Positions 1-9,872 of a stretch of 64,000 nucleotides of DNA are shown here, one piece after another; within the stretch, counting starts at the first letter, position 1; each line of letters begins with the position of its first letter. Position numbers and translations under genes: made by a program. A model generated the notes under the pieces. That model ran no database searches, was not told the DNA's origin, and worked only from the letters and a program-made list of their open reading frames with translations. Source of the stretch: Liolophura sinensis (Eukaryota > Mollusca > Polyplacophora > Chitonida > Chitonidae); assembly GCF_032854445.1 (NCBI RefSeq), contig NC_088295.1:78270028-78334027 (forward strand), read 5' to 3'.

Positions 1-1471
1 GCCAGTCCTGTTATGTCATCCTCATGGCCTTTGGGTTACCCAACACCGTCTTGATCTTGCGCTCCTCTTCCTGCAGTGCTTGAAAGAAATGTTCTGCTGC
101 ACTTGGGCCACAATATTCAGCTGGTGGCTCTGTCTGTCCATCACACCTCACCACGATGCTGTTGTGTTTTTCGGGTGTTGCTCTTTGTGGGATCCAGTTC
201 TGGACCCTCGACCTTAGTACTGAAAGCCTCAAAGTCTGCGTAGATAATGTAAGGGGCCGACAGCTGTTTATGGTCTTTCTGGATGGCTAACTTGTTTTTA
301 CCCTCTTCTTACCATCTCTACCTTCACAGCGGTCTTGACGATACCTTTACTCTCTGGCTTGTGTGCCTCCAGCAGGTCCTCCCTGGTGTAGCCGTGCAGG
401 CAACGCTCGCAGAAGTGCTTTCGCTCCCGGTGCTTGCTCTGGTCATTGAGCAAGCGGTTAAGGTCCTTGACCCAGGTGTAGTGGACTTATCTGGCATTCT
501 CAATCAACAGCAGGTTGATCCAGGGCAAGCCCCCTGACTGTTTGCTGATATGATCATGCCTTTGTCCCACCCGAAGACGTTTATAGCCAAGTTGTTCTGG
601 CACTTGACTTTTGGGATCTGTGAGTTGGGTGTTGGGACGTCGATCCCTTTGAAGTTGAGGTTATCGTCGTTTGGGTACTTGGTGGGCCTCTGTGGGTCTT
701 TGGCTGCAGGAAACATCCGAGGCAGTGGTCGTCCTTCTTGTTCTTGTTGACGACCGCCTGCGTTTTCCTTATAGCTGTTGGAAGAAGGATGTAAGGTCCA
801 CCTCTCAGCGGCTGGTACCGAGTGATGTCCAGCCATAGAGCTTCCACTCAATCGACGATCCATCCTGACTTTCTCTGCGTCCATTCCTCAAGGGTGAGGG
901 AAGGCTTTGTCCAGGGCCTCCCCTGATCTCCCCTACCTCGAGCACAGCCTCCTGCTTGTGGCGGAGGACTGGGGCTGCGAACTCTTCTCCTCCATCTGGA
1001 CTGGCTTTGCGGCGCTGGACTTCGAGGGCGAGCTGAAATTTAACATCATGAAGGGCTTGTATGTCTTCTTCGAGCTTTGCCCAGTTCTGGGGGCGCACCC
1101 CTTCAAGGAAAGCTCTAGGGTCTACACGGTGCAAATGACCTTCAGGCGCGTTCATCTGCCAGCCACGGAGATACTTTCTGATTGAGTCTGGAGGAACGTG
1201 AGCTCATCTACTTTGACATCCTCAAACAGCTCTAGAACGTCCTTCTGGTAGTTGGCAGTCATTCTCCATGTTTTGGAGGGAGGGATTGGGTCAAATTCTT
1301 CCTCAATAGCCTTTCTCTTTCTACCCCTCTTCTTGTGTGGTACGGGGAAAGGTCGATATTTCCCAGGCTGTACAGGGTTTAGCAGGCCTCAGGAATGGGC
1401 TCATCCAGGATGTTTTGGAGAGTCGGATTTTCTGGCATCTCTGCCAAGAGCTGATCGATGTATTCGTCCAT
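1..1471 (-). pseudogene. Broken family B DNA polymerase ORF of a mobile element (5' part)
   Basis: Reading the minus strand from an ATG at 1471 towards position 1, consecutive coding segments lie in different frames and are separated by frameshifts and stops (near 1380, 1150, 840 and 700). They resemble, in order, the N-terminal half of a protein found in many cnidarian and mollusc genomes and annotated as DNA polymerase type B, organellar and viral (DNA_pol_B_2, protein-primed). Visible landmarks are an acidic N-terminus beginning MDEYIDQLLAEMPE, a basic patch followed by an acidic segment (about 1330-1250), a segment with a GWDKG motif (about 570-545), and a Cys2-His type zinc-finger stretch (HFCERCLH, about 410-390). 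The catalytic palm would lie beyond the left edge. This is an eroded copy of a self-replicating DNA element (Maverick/adintovirus-like is one possibility), not a host gene. The family call rests on recognition by eye. Not joined or repaired here. Confidence 0.6.
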
Positions 1472-1741
1472 GGTCGCTGGATGGATATACCTTACAACCG
1501 CTGCTCTCTAAATGGGAATTTCAATGGTGGCCAGGCTTGCAAACTTCTCTGCAAACTTCTTTCTCTGCAAACACGCCTTTGATTGACCCTATTTTGCACC
1601 TTGTGGTACCCACATGCTTGGCAGAGTTGATACTCGTTTCTAACACCTATTCCACACACTTAACATGGCTGTGTACCATGGCTTTTCCTTAACCTGGCGA
1701 GTAGAACCCTACAGAAATCCCCAAGTTAGACCTTACCAGAG

Positions 1742-2001
1742 AGATTGAAAGAGCCACACTTTAGCCACTTGCATGTGTTGTGTCTATTAGGCATGCTGAT
1801 TGTATGTCTACATCTGCAGTAGTCAGCAGTGTCTAAACCCCCCAGCTCGGTGAGGTAGGTGTATAACCTGCCGTGGTGAACTTTACATAACTCCCCATAG
1901 CGGCAATGACAACAGAAAGGGCCACACTCGCATGTCTTGTGTCCCTTAGGCATGCTGTTTGTATGGGTATATCCACAATAGTCAGAAATATCTAAATGGG
2001 G
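1742..2001. repeat. Two diverged tandem copies of a Cys/His-coding segment
   Basis: Copies at about 1744-1837 and 1911-2001 share a ~90-bp core spaced about 165 bp apart. On the minus strand each core reads as a short Cys/His-rich peptide (DYC...H...MP..H.TC), with CECGPFCCHC in the left-hand copy. It lies just upstream of the broken polymerase ORF on the same strand, so it may be part of the same element. No start, stop or family could be recognised, and it may be non-coding. Confidence 0.3.
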
Positions 2002-2327
2002 CTGGCAAGGGTGGGTGAATTTTGCATATACTAGTTATGAACATCGGAGTGCCTCTGTCTACATAACTATTGGCCCAAAAACTTATGTTACTTTTGTAGC
2101 AAGTAGTTATGTATGCGGGGCCTTATGTGCTTGCCCTATGGGGTTGAACATGGGTTGGGGGCTTGCCCAAGGGGGTGGGGCGGGGCCAAGTTGGGTGTGT
2201 GCCCCTTCACGTATACTACTCCAGTTGGATTTGCAATACAGACTTGGTTTTACCTAGTTTCAGTCTGTTTATGTCTCCTCTCCTTGCTTATTATTAAAAC
2301 ATTAATATTTTTTCACTTCCATTTCAG

Positions 2328-2381
2328 TGAGGCCGTGAAAGAATATTCAAGACAGAATCCATGGATGTGGATTTTGGCATG
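2328..2381 (+). CDS. LFG: Lifeguard exon 1 of those visible
   Basis: Acceptor CACTTCCATTTCAG; encodes the loop EAVKEYSRQNPW and the start of TM2; donor ATG|GTAAAG. Enters with one carried base and leaves with two (TG), completing a Cys codon with the next exon. Confidence 0.8.
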
Positions 2382-5300
2382 GTAAAGTTGAATCAATTTT
2401 TGTTGAGAGAGTTCTTCCTTATTTACAGATTTGATGTGTAAGATTTGCTTGAAATCAGATTGTTTCTACCGAGTACCATCTATTATTTTTTTATATACCA
2501 AGCATGTGACTTTTCTGCAGATTGAGGGATTTCCGCTTTTTTTTTGTTGAAGCTTTGGGGGGTTGTTTTTGAGATCTGTGTAGATCCGGGAGAAATTTGT
2601 TGGGGTTGGGGGGTTCGAACAAAGACTGAATCACCCAGGGAGGTTGACAAGGGCGTGAAAAACAAGTTCAGTTAAAGTTGACTAAAGTGCCAAGTGCACA
2701 TTGAGGTCAATGGATGGAAGATAGAGCAAAAGCTGGGCGATTTTACAGGAACATTCAATGACTCACAGACGATCTTGGATGCTGAGCTGCCAGGTACTCT
2801 TGCATTTTTCCAAAAGTTATGGTGATACAAATATTCAGTTTTATTATGCACCACATCTGGCTTCTGATTCTCTTTCTTAATGTAACAATTACAATTCGGT
2901 ACACTTTGCCTAGGGGGGGCCTTTGCCCCTCTGAACTCCCTATTAGGGCATCGCCCTGGACCTACAGGGGACCCTTGGCCCCCAACTTTTCCTCTTTTTT
3001 TATCCAATGTATGTCTCATGCCTGTTATCCAAAATTTTGTGGTTTTTGAATAAGGAGGTTTTTTACAGGTACATTTTATTTGGGTGGTGATAATGTTGAT
3101 TACATATATTTATGACCTAGCTAGCATTGTATCTTCATTGATGTGTTTGTCAGATGTGGGAAAGCTCATTAATAATGTGCTAATGAGTGGGGATTTAGAC
3201 CGGTTACTCCGGCATCCTCCACACCATAAAACTGTCTGTTCTTGTATCAGTCAAAAGTTCATGAGCATGGCATTATAAAACAACAATCAAATAAATAAAT
3301 AAATAAATAGAAGGTGTTTTTTAGTCATACATGTATCTAAAAGACATTCATCCTTATTTTTCTCTTCAGTGTAATGACATTTGTTTCCCTGATTGTTCTG
3401 GCATGTTGCCCAGATGTGCGACGGAAATCTCCCACCAATTTCATCTTTTTGTCCATATTTGTAAGTAAAAACTCTTTTATTTTCTGTACAGTTGTTATTG
3501 TTATCACATGTCGTAGTTTTATAGTCAGACAAAAATTGTGCTAAAACAAGAAAGGTGTTTTCTCAGGGGAGCAACATGTCATTCATAGCTAAGAAATGAC
3601 CTCAAGATTCTACTGTTCTTATACCGACCTTCAAATGATCAGACTTGAGAGGTATCAAAAGTTATAAAATGTTTGCTTTTACACTTTTGTATGAATTCTT
3701 GCCTCTTTCATGTAACATAGACTACAGATAATTATACTACATTGACACAGTTGTAATTGCTATTTTGGTTGTTATTGCAGACCCTCTGTGAAGCTTTCCT
3801 CCTTGGATCAGTGGCAAGGTAATAATGTATTTATGAAGGAATCGGTCTAGTTAATACATTCCCACAGACTCTACGCGGTTTCCTCCACACTTAATGCCGG
3901 CTACCATCAGATATTTTATGTTTGATTTATTTGCTCGGTGTTATATGCCATACTGAAGACTATTTCACTTATATGGGGCCCCTATCAGATAAGTGAAATA
4001 CCCTTGAGTCCACATAAAATACTTATCAGATAGATAAATAAATAAATCTGGCTGTAACAGAGTACAGTATTTTTCTGTATTGTCTTGTTGACAGCTAAGG
4101 CTATTCATTCCAAGATGAACAAGAAGCCAGATCAGGTTGTTCTTTTTTTTTGTATGATTAACCTGAATGATACAGTATCATTATAAGTGAATGTCATCGT
4201 GGAAAGAGCAAAAACTTGAAAGTTGAAGCATTATGCCCCCAACTGCACAGTGTTAAATGAAGATAGTTTTCCTTTCAGGACAATAGCCCAGCACCTCTCC
4301 TTCATTATTACGTGGCTCCCCCCTTCAGTCTTGGTGTTCTTAAAAGCCTTGGTGACAGTAAACAATGGACAGACCACATGGACGGGGCATTTTACATAAT
4401 TATACATTGATGTAAGACCACAAGTTTGTCTTCCACCGGTATGGTGTGCAAGTATATTAGCCACATGTGGGAAAGTTTGCCTTTATCCTGCCCATGGTTG
4501 GTGGTTTACTCCATAAACTCCCGTTTCCTCTGCCCAGAAAACTGATAGCTGTTGTAGAAGAGAAAACGTCTTGAGTGTGGCATTTAATGAAAATCAATGA
4601 GTTAATCATTATAACATGCTTTATTACAACACATGGTTCAGAGAGGACTGTTGGAAACATCTCCTAGTGTTTACACAACGTTGTTCTTTACATGTCTTTA
4701 CTTGCTTACATTTCAGTAAAGAAAGTGGTCAAAGTTTGTGTCTTGTTTGATTATAATTCCTGGTATCATACCGATCTGGCTTGAGATCAAGACCCTGCAT
4801 CACATATGTGTCTCCCTATGTTATGTATGTCACGAGGTATTGGAACTTCATCCAGCGGATACATTTATGATGAGTTATGTAGATCGTCTCCCAATGATGG
4901 CATTGAGATGAAGGAGAGGTGTAGTACAGTGACATTCAGCATCATGCATTGTGAAGACAGTAGACACTGGTAGGGTGATCAAAGTTGTGATTTTATTTGT
5001 CATGGGTGACTTTTCCTTTCTTCGTAGTTGCTATGATGCTGATGAAGTGATCATTGCTGTAGGGATAACAGCTGTAAGTACTAAATCATGACCAAATTCA
5101 CTTATTTTTTGTTTTTGTGACAAGATGGCAGGAACACATTTATAATGTACATACACAATAGAGGATATTATATTTTGTATTTGCCTTAAAAATTTGCCTC
5201 CTAGGCAGTACATTTTAAGAGTCATGTAATATTACTTTTGGCATTGAGACTTAAGTTTTCCACATAAAATATATTTTAAAATTAGTCTTTCTAAGATTGA

Positions 5301-8300
5301 CTTAACTTTCAGAATCGGAAAAAGTGAGTACCTTAGCCAGACTTGACTTTGAGATTTTTTTCCACCTAACTTGTCTTTCATTAAATCTGAGAGATGTGTG
5401 CTTCAGTGTATCATGGTTTTCCTTATTCTTGTTAATATGGAACTAGAAAGTACGTGGGAAGGTCTGCCAGCAGCCTGCAAATGGTTGTGGGTTTCTCACA
5501 AGCTCAGCCCTGTTTACCCCTACGATAATGTTTGCCGCCGTGGTATAAGTGAACTATTCTGGAGTACAGCGTACACCAATCGGATAAATAAATAAATAAA
5601 TAACCAGGAAGCCGGTCACTTCCATTCTTTATGATCCTGTCCTAGACTCATACAGTTAAACCATAATCATGATCTTGATGGAAACATTTAATAAATTTTA
5701 TTGTCATTTTTGCACAGATTGTGGCTCTGGGGCTGACACTGTTTGCATTCCAGACTAAGGTAAGTTGGGTCAACCACATCTGACCATTCTCATCATATGT
5801 TCCAGATGTGAGGAGTTTTTTTTGTTCCAGATGTGAGGAGTTTTTTTTGTGAAACATAAGATGTTTTAAGACCTAGTCACATGATACTTCAATTCTTTTG
5901 TACTACTCTATATTGTTGTACATATATAATGAGATAGAAGCTAGTAAATAGATTTTTTTGCTCATGGAAATTTAGAAATGAATCTGAAATTGCAAAAGGG
6001 CCTGGTACGAGTTATGCGACCTTAAAAGAGATGGTTGCTTTATAATAACACAGCGAAATTGCTCTCGCGATCAAAAATGCCAATTTTTTGTTTAAATGTA
6101 CTGTGTGTTTATAATTTACACTATGAAGATCAATGGTAAGCAGAAACATGTCTACTGAAGCTTTCATATGTGTATTTCTTTGTGCTGACAAAGTTTTGTT
6201 TTGGCCATGGTGTGTCTTCATATGTGAAACATAAACTTATAAAGTGATCAATTTTGTTATATTTTGGCAAGTTTAAAATCTATGTTTCTGCCATCATCTA
6301 TCAGGCATATTTCATAGCACAGTGAACTAACCAAGTCGCTGTGGAGAATAGGTTGCATCTGAAGGAAGAGTTTGAATCTTTGCTGGTTCCTTTTTTTTGT
6401 ATGGGGACTCCGTGGCTCAGTTGGTTAGCACACTAGCTCTGCGCAATGACCCAGGAGCCTCTCAGCAATGCGGTCGCTGTGAGTTCAAGTCCAGCTTATG
6501 CTGGCTTCTCCGGCCGTACGTGGGAATGTCCACCATCAACCTGCAGATGGTCGTAGGTTTCCCCCGGGCTTTGCCCGGTTTCCTCCCACCATAATGCTGG
6601 CCGCCGTCATATAAGTGAAATATTTTTGAGTACGGCGTAAGACACCGATCAAATAAATAAATAAATCCTTTTTTTGTTTGGAAACATGCTTTTGTGATAA
6701 TAAAGATATAGGCCATCTTACATTAAATAAGTTATCTTGAATTAGAATGGATAAATGTTGAGATGGTATTACACAACGTGTGGCAGCTATAATGAAATCA
6801 TGTGAATCCTGGTTTCCAGGCACAAGTGATCATCTAGCTATCATTAACATTAACACATTAGGCATAACAGAAGTATAAGGCTGAAAGTTACATTTTTTAT
6901 GTATTTATTTGATTGGGATATAACTGCGTGCTCAAGCATTTTTCAGAAAGTTACATTTGTGGTAGGGTGATTTCCCCCACTCCACAGTGTCTAAATTTAA
7001 AAAGAAAAAAGATATTTCAGTGTTACTGGAGTGGGCTACCATTTTTTGAGTTTATGGAATATATTTCTCTTCATTGCATGCTTGGAGCTTTACAAGTCTC
7101 TTGTTTGCCAAATAATAGGAACAGAAGAGTAAAACCGAACCGAAAAAAGTAGTGGCCTTACGATTGCATCTGCAGTTTTCACTCATAGCCATAGTCAGTT
7201 TCGCTTCTTGGGGTGCAGAGTTCCTTGCACTTGGACGAATTCTCCACCTTACCATACCAGGTCCTTTGAAAAATTATAGATGGTTTGGTACACCTGTAAT
7301 CTAAATATGATGGAAGCAAGGTACATGTACTGTGAAATGATGCAGGGTTTCTTAATGCATAAGTATTTACCTGCTTTCTAGAAATAATAGATGTGTATAA
7401 AAAAATGTTTTGGAGAAAGCTAACTTGTTTTGTTTGACTTTCAGTGGGACTTCACAATGTTTGGGGGAATCCTCTTGGTATTTTTGATTGTGCTCATCTG
7501 TTTTGGGATATTTGCTCTGATATTTCAGAACAAGGTAAGCATGTTTATAGGCTTCACTTGTCAGGTGCTTCATGAGGTAACACAACACCGTGTCAGGACA
7601 CATTAAAGGCTAAATGTAGAAAGTGTTAGATACCTTATTTGTTGTGGTATGTATTCACTGGACAAGATACATGTGTTGAACAAATGGAGAAAACTGTGAA
7701 ATAGCCAACCAGTAGAACTGTACAGACATCAGGTTGAGTTTTGTCATTTGAGTGCATGTACACAAGAGCCTGCATGCTGTATGTGTGGAGCTATCTGTTT
7801 GGAAGACACATATATCTTGGGATTCATGATGTAACTGAAGTTTATTAGGTTGAGAAAAAAATGATTGAAAGCTTTTAATTTGCAGTGTAGAATTATGGAG
7901 TAATACTTTTGCCTAGAAAGTGCATTTTTTGATTCAAATGAATGTTGTAGAAATATAATTTAGAATTGACTCTTACATATTTCCAATAATATATCACCTT
8001 TGTTCCAGGGAATGTTCAGAATTCGGCCAAATGAGCAACTTAGTTATGGACAAAGTTTGACATAATTTACCATATATATATATATATACATGTGTAAAAT
8101 AAATATGTATACATCTACATACAGTGTATGTAGTTGTCTTGTTCCCCTAACCTGTATTAGTAAAACATTTGACATACATTATATGTAGTTGTCCCGTTCC
8201 CCTAACCTGTATTAGTAAAACATGTGACCATATTAAAACTATCATTTCAGGTTGTACGCATTGTCTATGCTGCTCTGGGGGCCCTCATCTTCTCATTTGT

Positions 8301-8853
8301 GAGTATAGTGGTACTGTATGAAAATGGTGAACAAACATGTATTGAGTGTCATTGAAAAGTGTGTCTATACGTTCAAGTTTACATGAACATTATCAAGGAC
8401 TGTCGCTTCTGTCATTTTATCTGTTTTCCAATACTTTATCTTACCTGCACATATTCGTGCCTTGCCCTGTGTGCGGCCCAATTTCCTCGCACCATATATA
8501 ATGCTGGATGCCATTGTATAAGTGAAATATTCTTGAGTATGGCATAAAACACCAAATAGATAAATGAATAAAGAAGTCTTATCTGTGTTTATCAATGGTC
8601 TCAAGTAGATTGTATTACCTTTACTTTTCAACATGCTATCAAGAATACATGTACGTGGTTGTCAGTTTTAAAAGGTAACTAAAGGTTTTTTTTTTTTCCA
8701 GTACCTGGTTTTTGACACCCAGTTGATGATGGGAGGCCAGCACAAGTACTCTATCTCCCTGAAGAGTACATCTTCGCTGCCTTGAACCTCTACCTGGATG
8801 TCATCAATTTGTTCCTCTTCATCCTCAGTTTGGTGGGGGCCTCCAGAAACTGA
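2328..8853 (+). CDS. LFG: Lifeguard/TMBIM family membrane protein (GRINA/FAIM2-like), 3' eight exons
   Basis: Eight GT-AG exons splice in phase: 2328-2381, 3370-3460, 3781-3818, 5028-5073, 5718-5759, 7445-7534, 8251-8298, 8702-8853. The product is the C-terminal ~187 residues of a BI-1/TMBIM-family protein. These are multi-pass ER/Golgi membrane proteins that modulate calcium leak and apoptosis. Hydrophobic segments correspond to TM2-TM7. Family hallmarks seen: CCPDVRRK after TM2, CYDADEVIIA before TM4, FQTKWDF before TM5, FDTQLMMGG in TM6, and an EEYIFAALNLYLDVINLF segment in TM7. The Asp residues of TM6 and TM7 match the paired aspartates that gate calcium in bacterial YetJ. N-terminal exons (Pro/Gly-rich tail and TM1) are not found and probably lie to the left. 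The terminal exon has a one-base deletion (see findings) that closes the frame at 8783-8785. The expected stop is TGA 8851-8853. Similarity fits lifeguard 1/2/3 better than TMBIM4; exact orthology is uncertain. Confidence 0.88.
3200..3309 (+). mobile_element. SINE 3' tail, degenerate
   Basis: Eroded version of the SINE tail (CGGTTTCCTCCCACCATAA... region), with a terminal run AATAAATAAATAAATA. Lies in a lifeguard intron, 60 bp before an exon. Confidence 0.55.
3370..3460 (+). CDS. LFG: Lifeguard exon 2 (TM2 end, RRK loop, TM3 start)
   Basis: Acceptor TCTCTTCAG, donor TATTT|GTAAGT. Encodes VMTFVSLIVLACCPDVRRK and then SPTNFIFLSIF. The ACCPDVRRKSPTNF stretch is typical of the lifeguard group. 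Confidence 0.88.
3781..3818 (+). CDS. LFG: Lifeguard exon 3 (TM3)
   Basis: 38-bp exon after TTATTGCAG, donor CAAG|GTAATA. Encodes TLCEAFLLGSVA and two bases of the next Ser codon. Confidence 0.85.
3876..4048. mobile_element. Scrambled SINE tail fragments
   Basis: A sense tail piece (about 3878-3908) is followed by an antisense tail piece (about 3922-3975), then another sense piece ending in ATAAATAAATAAAT. It is a nested or rearranged group of the same SINE family inside an intron. Confidence 0.45.
5028..5073 (+). CDS. LFG: Lifeguard exon 4 (TM3-TM4 loop, TM4)
   Basis: 46-bp exon after TTCTTCGTAG, donor GCT|GTAAGT. Encodes CYDADEVIIAVGITA, the conserved loop into TM4. Confidence 0.88.
5453..5602 (+). 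mobile_element. SINE 3' part
   Basis: Starts TACGTGGGAAGGTCTGCCAG, continues through the TAAGTGAACTATTCTGGAGTA core and ends in ATAAATAAATAAATA. Lacks the tRNA-like head. Intronic. Confidence 0.75.
5718..5759 (+). CDS. LFG: Lifeguard exon 5 (TM4 end)
   Basis: 42-bp phase-0 exon after TTTTTGCACAG, donor AAG|GTAAGT. Encodes IVALGLTLFAFQTK. Confidence 0.88.
6402..6666 (+). mobile_element. Full-length tRNA-derived SINE (reference copy)
   Basis: About 265 bp. The head carries a Pol III box A (TGGCTCAGTTGGTTAGC, about 6413-6429) and box B (GAGTTCAAGTCC, about 6482-6493). A conserved body follows (TACGTGGGAA..., CCGGTTTCCTCCCACCATAA), then TATAAGTGAAATATTTTTGA, GTAAGACACC and the (AAAT)n tail. This is the most complete copy in the window; the others are judged against it. 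It resembles the broadly distributed mollusc/lophotrochozoan SINEs with a conserved central domain. Intronic in the lifeguard gene. Confidence 0.85.
7445..7534 (+). CDS. LFG: Lifeguard exon 6 (TM5)
   Basis: 90-bp phase-0 exon after TTGACTTTCAG, donor AAG|GTAAGC. Encodes WDFTMFGGILL then a strongly hydrophobic TM5 ending ALIFQNK. Confidence 0.92.
8118..8228. repeat. 55-bp direct repeat, two copies
   Basis: Two adjacent copies about 95% identical, sharing GTTCCCCTAACCTGTATTAG, at a 55-bp period. They follow an (AT)n run at 8071-8088. Intronic. Confidence 0.8.
8251..8298 (+). CDS. LFG: Lifeguard exon 7 (TM6 start)
   Basis: 48-bp phase-0 exon after ATCATTTCAG, donor TTT|GTGAGT. Encodes VVRIVYAALGALIFSF. 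Confidence 0.9.
8455..8572 (+). mobile_element. SINE 3' fragment
   Basis: Contains the TATAAGTGAAATATTCTTGA core and a short degenerate AT-rich tail. Intronic. Confidence 0.65.
8702..8853 (+). CDS. LFG: Lifeguard terminal exon, with 1-bp frameshift
   Basis: Acceptor is a poly-T tract ending CCAG. Encodes YLVFDTQLMMGGQHKYSIS, after which the frame slips: TCTCCCTGAAGAG (8755-8767) has one C fewer than the frame needs. As read, translation ends at TGA 8783-8785. In the next frame the expected C-terminus EEYIFAALNLYLDVINLF continues to TGA 8851-8853. A homopolymer consensus error or a real lesion are both possible. Confidence 0.85.
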
Positions 8854-9360
8854 GATAGCATAGCCCGCTCTCCAGTCCTGCCTGCTCTGTTAATGTTACA
8901 CTCACCGTTCATCCTCAGTTTGGTGGGAGCCTCCAAAACCTGAGATGGTATAGCCTGCTCTCCAGTCCTGCCTGCTTTGTTAATGTTACGCTCACTGTTC
9001 ATCCTCAGTTTGGTGGGAGCCTCCAAAAACTGAGATGGTATAGCCCGCTCTCCAGTCCTGCCTGCTCTGTTAATGTTACACTCACCGTTCATCCTCAGTT
9101 TGGTGGGAGCCTCCAAAACCTGAGATGGTATAGCCTGCTCTCCAGTCCTGCCTGCTCTGTTAATGTTACACTCACCGTTCATCCTCAGTTTGGTGGGGGC
9201 CTCCAGAAACTGAGATAGCATAGCCCGCTCTCCAGTCCTGCCTGCTCTGTTAATGTTACACTCACCGTTCATCCTCAGTTTGGTGGGAGCCTCCAAAAAC
9301 TGAGATGGTATAGCCCGCTCTCCAGTCCTGTCTGCTCTGTTAATGTTACACCCACTCTTC
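8821..9360 (+). repeat. 90-bp tandem array, six copies, copied from the lifeguard stop region
   Basis: Unit starts at 8821, 8911, 9001, 9091, 9181 and 9271, an exact 90-bp period. Each begins ATCCTCAGTTTGGTGGG, i.e. the last coding codons (ILSLVGAS..) plus the in-frame TGA, then about 57 bp of 3' UTR. The first copy is the genuine gene end; the other five sit in the 3' UTR. Copies alternate between AGAAACTGA, AAAACCTGA and AAAAACTGA, suggesting that two-unit blocks were duplicated. Because the period is a multiple of three, the opposite strand shows a long repetitive but spurious open frame. Confidence 0.93.
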
Positions 9361-9664
9361 TTTCTCCAGTTTTAAACCAGGAACATCAGATTTATGAGAA
9401 AGACTCTTGAGTGAACACAGTAGCACCATGCAAAGCTTGTCCTCATTTGACATAATAATAATAATAATAATATGTTATTTACATGAAGTGATCGCTGATA
9501 ACACTTGTTGTAAAAAGAGACAATACAGGAAAGCGTGATAATAGATTGCCAGCTACTTGGTAGTAGTGATATGGATTATTGGTAGTTGATAATGGTGGAA
9601 TGAATTGTGTGAATTGTTGTGTATCTGATACAGCAAAGACTATGGTTGTATGTGAAATACTTGT

Positions 9665-9670
9665 AATAAA
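9665..9670 (+). terminator. Candidate polyadenylation signal, lifeguard gene
   Basis: First AATAAA downstream of the 90-bp array on the coding strand. Weak on its own in this AT-rich DNA. Confidence 0.35.
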
Positions 9671-9757
9671 TGGAGAAATAGTCTGCAATAATCACATTTG
9701 TTCACTCAAGACAGACACTAGATTAAGCACACTTGTGTGAGAGAGTTGGCTGTAAGC

Positions 9758-9872
9758 ATTGTATGTGGGAAGGCCTCCAGCAACCTGAGAATGGTCTGTT
9801 GTTTCCCTCAGCCTGGTTTCCTCCCACCATGATTTTGGCTGTCGTTATATAAGTGAAATAAACTCTAAATAA
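9758..9872 (+). mobile_element. SINE 3' fragment
   Basis: GTATGTGGGAAGGCCTCCAG through TATAAGTGAAATAA, truncated before the (AAAT)n tail. Confidence 0.65.

Noticed and set aside
6402-6500. tRNA gene (box A and B present)
   Set aside because: The head is part of a ~265-bp SINE found many times here; no proper acceptor or anticodon stem.
8790-9296. 168-codon open frame on the minus strand with 30-residue repeats
   Set aside because: Antisense of the 90-bp array; open only because 90 is a multiple of three. No independent sign of coding.
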